Positions 15,301-16,115 of a stretch of DNA of 16,115 bases are shown here, piece after piece. Within the stretch, counting starts at the first letter, position 1. Each line of letters begins with the position of its first letter. The stretch is from positions 1-16,115 of the forward strand of contig DAIRGS010000165.1 of the NCBI GenBank assembly GCA_036794395.1, given 5' to 3'. The position numbers and the translations under genes are program-made. The notes beneath the pieces are model-generated. The model did no database searches, had not been told where the DNA came from, and saw only the letters and a list, made by a program, of their open reading frames with translations. This DNA is from DASXMX01 sp036794395. GTDB taxonomy: Bacteria > Planctomycetota > Phycisphaerae > Tepidisphaerales > Tepidisphaeraceae.

Positions 15301-16115
15301 CTATGACAACCTCAACCGCCAGCGCAGTTACGACCGCGGGATCATGATCGGGGGAATACTGTCGGCGGCGTACCAATCAGTCAGCCAGACGAGCGTGGAC
15401 ATCATCGCGGGGGTGGAGGCGGTCAATGCCGCGTACCTCAGCCAGGACACCTGGGGGCATGACAGCAGCACCGGTGACTTCGATCAGGGAACCCCAACAA
15501 ACCCGGACTCGACGCTGCCGCTGGCCAACGTGTATCAGCGGCCACTCACGCTTCCGCTGGCCACGCCCCCCAGCGCCACCGAATACACCCTGGGCGGTCA
15601 GAACCAGCAGAACGAACGCGACATGTTTGTTCAGTTCGATGCCTGGGGCCATTTGGCGACGCAGAGCGAAGCGTATCTGTTTGCCGATACCGGCACGGGC
15701 AACTACTACTTCGCCAACGCCTACCAGAACACGTATCAGTTTGACGCGTTGGGCCGCCGCGTGACCGAAACGACCACGACGCGCACCGGTACCGTCCAGA
15801 CCACGGACCTTTATTACGACGGGTCGAGCGTCGTCCAGGAAAACCAGTATTTCCCGGGCGTCACCTCGCCGGCCACGCACACGCAATATGTCTGGTCGCC
15901 GGTCGTGGGCGGCCAGATGATCCTGCGCGACGACGATGCCGACAACAGTTCATCCACCGGTAACCTGGGCGGCACTGGCTCCGGACTCGAACGGCGGGTG
16001 TGGCCCAGCCAGGGCCCCGATGGCAGCACCTGGACCGTGCAGCAGGACTACAGCACTGGCGGGTTCAAGAACGAGTATCTCGAAGAGTTCATCTACAATC
16101 CGTCCGGCCAGGCGA
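9317..16115 (+). CDS. Giant Rhs/YD-repeat protein with LEPR export signal, 3' end outside window
   Basis: A single frame stays open from the start to the window edge, at least 2266 codons without a stop. Order of parts: basic N-terminus and planctomycete export motif (FLRRRRLVNATLALA, then ALEPRQLLSA at 31-40); His/Lys-rich linker about 105-130 (HHKPPQRHHKP); Ig-like domain about 138-235 (ISVTFSENVSATTW); two dockerin-like repeats about 255-312 (DIFDLNALLANFN, DIFDLNLLLPKFN); fibronectin type III domain about 316-405; then from about 560 some 20 YD-type repeats such as YQYDSQGRVL, FDSLGRVAS, YDALGRPIE and FDALGRRVTE. Rhs repeats usually form a closed shell holding a C-terminal toxin. That end is not in the window, so toxin presence is unknown. 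The ATG at 9314 is possible, but 9317 has better spacing (seven bases) from GGAGG. Probably a cell-surface or secreted protein. Confidence 0.93.
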   Translation, partial: MGVKSGISSFLRRRRLVNATLALAVKPVVEALEPRQLLSASGDNISLDQLRYQWTHMPAVARHTLAVAEYVYPEFTAKLNVELDRLGLPRVEPEAGQLSTASNIGKAKTRHIRHHKPPQRHHKPKLHNLGRTPPAAPTVSGTPTFTYDPALPQQISVTFSENVSATTWANTLTLVNPNSSTSKFVSPTSASYNSTSHVATYSFSSTASLEDGNFAGVVHGWMISSVATGLPLVGSDGAAGDDFVTTGGGSFYFYDTDLTGNRATDIFDLNALLANFNTTGKAYSQGNASYDAAGNVDIFDLNLLLPKFNTSLANLGPASALTATSNSSGVQLSWTASTDTNVTSYDIFRDDVSGGLQLTGSITGTSYSDTSVSPGTYSYFVVARSSAGGTSFPTNLASTTFLSPTAASIAPDLSGIDGAPGGTAMGADGGDPASLGFSGAVHYSDGTVSVSSNDLDPAESGLISGHTRTWTDQAGVWVASNGLNGNNEVVSQWPVLQQESSGAVLSVSGGQTTRWFDSNGSGGFNERFYGQDSLSSDGSGGYNLVDSAGNKFNYFGLSGSLVLERGQLQSLTDPNGDITSFTYNSTTGTLTTVQRKRLSDSVVLEQLNYTYNSAGKVAAVEMDRLIGSTLTAVRTASYEYYDGSTPFGQAGALARVTITQGTSSGTVVNHELYRYDPSSGLLTYVVEGGSYEKFAADAGVSNPLTASNTIVSQYADEAFTYFGPADGTKNGKVKTQSLNGGTYTYQYDYLADTAATAINTWRYKTLETLPDGNTNTVYTNYAGEVLLRVFTDTVSTSQKWATAYQYDSQGRVLIAAEPSATTTTHASGDLAVVTDSSVTWYMGLSGLEHVTDYYGSTTGNDTLSGGASGYEDNTYLRNGYSSSSNGDVQSTSGYYAHPGSNGTIYPVALSTVYRGSAGAGSEPTSYVYSWVTHASVTDQPLSETVTYPIVTTAENGPGGTSADTKQMFFDPFGRVAWTKDGSGYINYTAYDDATGAVTKTIDDVDTTKTLTFTSLPGWMTPAASGLLPAGGQHLTTTMTVDGLGRTTQVTSPNGNATTTQYIDTAAVDEVITTPPTVSTGVQPPIQVTRDNRASGDLYSFTAQSGTGTLSIRSLSQSHYGASGQLAWSERYPDTTGMTYVPPPNSTTPGTFSQGTTQGIATLYGYDLMGRQNSVATDVGLSGNPSSTTSPTLAIKQITHTIFDSLGRVASIWTGTDDSGFTNTSHGSNTNMFDVVDNVYDNGVVGDGTLTQVTQHPGLSLADRVTQTKYDFRDRPVLSEAGVGAAPGTHPPITYTAYDNLDEPTDVRVYDGEGVTFSIVTISSLGSTYAGDLRARSETLYDERGRVYRTLTHAIAQPDGTASPSPSLGTDSGNLVTNTYYDRRGNVMAVFAPNGLVSKNVYDGAGRLIKQFATDGGAVNNSGSPVLTYAGASAVTNDVVLEQTYTQYDADSNPIFVTNFQRHHDYGTKSGATVTGLGALAYGLNGSGFTNTRISFVGNYYDEADRLITNVNWGNDGDDGAAFFASGGLRPSTIPSRSSSAIGFDPLLRTDYQYDVAGRQAIVTDPRNIETRTYYDSLGRTTTVTDAYTGSLSNMTPGSDPGPTSFDDENRQSFYEYNGADEVTTQTSKTYNPAAPSTPNSQTNTYTYGVTKSTSFALNSNTLLSQSSYGIVADPLGSPLPAKTGFSSDTQQVTGYDALGDITTQLSRDGTTHALSYDVLGRQTDDHVTSTATFSSGLMSTWADEKKVTYDALGRPIELTMLSSGTAKNDIYNVYDGLGNLIKQYQPHDDSAISALTGFLRSSIPVVQYNFDTNFSSNYSRQTLLTYPNGRVISYSYGFDTFPLNLTATSAAFQASLNSAISRIGYVADGATPSSANDLEDYDYLGLNTVVTSDRPHSKEFVRQSEVANNYYTTSGATGAKIASPPGTDPNGHSYPGIDDAGTQDPYDGLDRFGRVVDPGWSVSDRSIGYDADGNVLFTNLLATSDYERWKSEVYSYDNLNRQRSYDRGIMIGGILSAAYQSVSQTSVDIIAGVEAVNAAYLSQDTWGHDSSTGDFDQGTPTNPDSTLPLANVYQRPLTLPLATPPSATEYTLGGQNQQNERDMFVQFDAWGHLATQSEAYLFADTGTGNYYFANAYQNTYQFDALGRRVTETTTTRTGTVQTTDLYYDGSSVVQENQYFPGVTSPATHTQYVWSPVVGGQMILRDDDADNSSSTGNLGGTGSGLERRVWPSQGPDGSTWTVQQDYSTGGFKNEYLEEFIYNPSGQA

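Noticed and set aside
1..16115. CRISPR array, insertion sequence or prophage genes
   Set aside because: No regularly spaced repeats, transposase, integrase or phage structural protein was seen in any frame.

Overview
The window looks like chromosomal DNA from a GC-rich planctomycete, probably of the class Phycisphaerae. The main reasons are an LEPR-xLLS export signal and planctomycete-style dockerin repeats (IFDLN..LL.NFN) in one very large protein, a Tat-exported Gfo/Idh/MocA oxidoreductase, and a two-domain pterin-synthase-like protein. The taxon is inferred from these protein traits, because no rRNA is present.

Left part (1-6620, mostly housekeeping). gyrB lies on the minus strand. It may be preceded by a 36-codon upstream reading frame whose stop overlaps the gyrB start. 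Diverging from it on the plus strand is a 6-pyruvoyl-tetrahydropterin/6-carboxytetrahydropterin synthase family gene. This gene carries an inactive-looking extra N-terminal domain and seems to be transcribed from a TATAAT box so close to the ATG that the mRNA would be leaderless. Next come a frameshifted remnant of a secretin-like protein, a strong hairpin, tRNA-Asn(GTT) on the minus strand, then rimO (ribosomal protein S12 methylthiotransferase) and yidD (membrane-insertion factor) on the plus strand. A pair of small palindromes separates rimO and yidD.

Middle (6646-8526, minus strand). A tightly packed three-gene series reads leftwards: an exported Gfo/Idh/MocA-family oxidoreductase, then 7 bases later a 105-aa protein with a ParB-like motif, then, overlapping by ATGA, an 81-aa acidic protein. 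The last two look like an orphan toxin-tip/immunity pair of the kind found with Rhs proteins. This is an inference.

Right part (8527-16115). A 790-base non-coding stretch contains mutually exclusive hairpins and a hairpin directly against a Shine-Dalgarno sequence. It leads into a giant Rhs/YD-repeat protein that stays open for at least 2266 codons and runs off the window end. Its order is LEPR signal, His/Lys-rich linker, Ig-like domain, dockerin-like repeats, fibronectin type III domain, then about 20 YD-type repeats. The C-terminal end, where any toxin domain would sit, is outside the window.

The most interesting features are the Rhs giant with its nearby orphan pair, the duplicated pterin synthase with leaderless promoter, and the structured leader of the Rhs gene.
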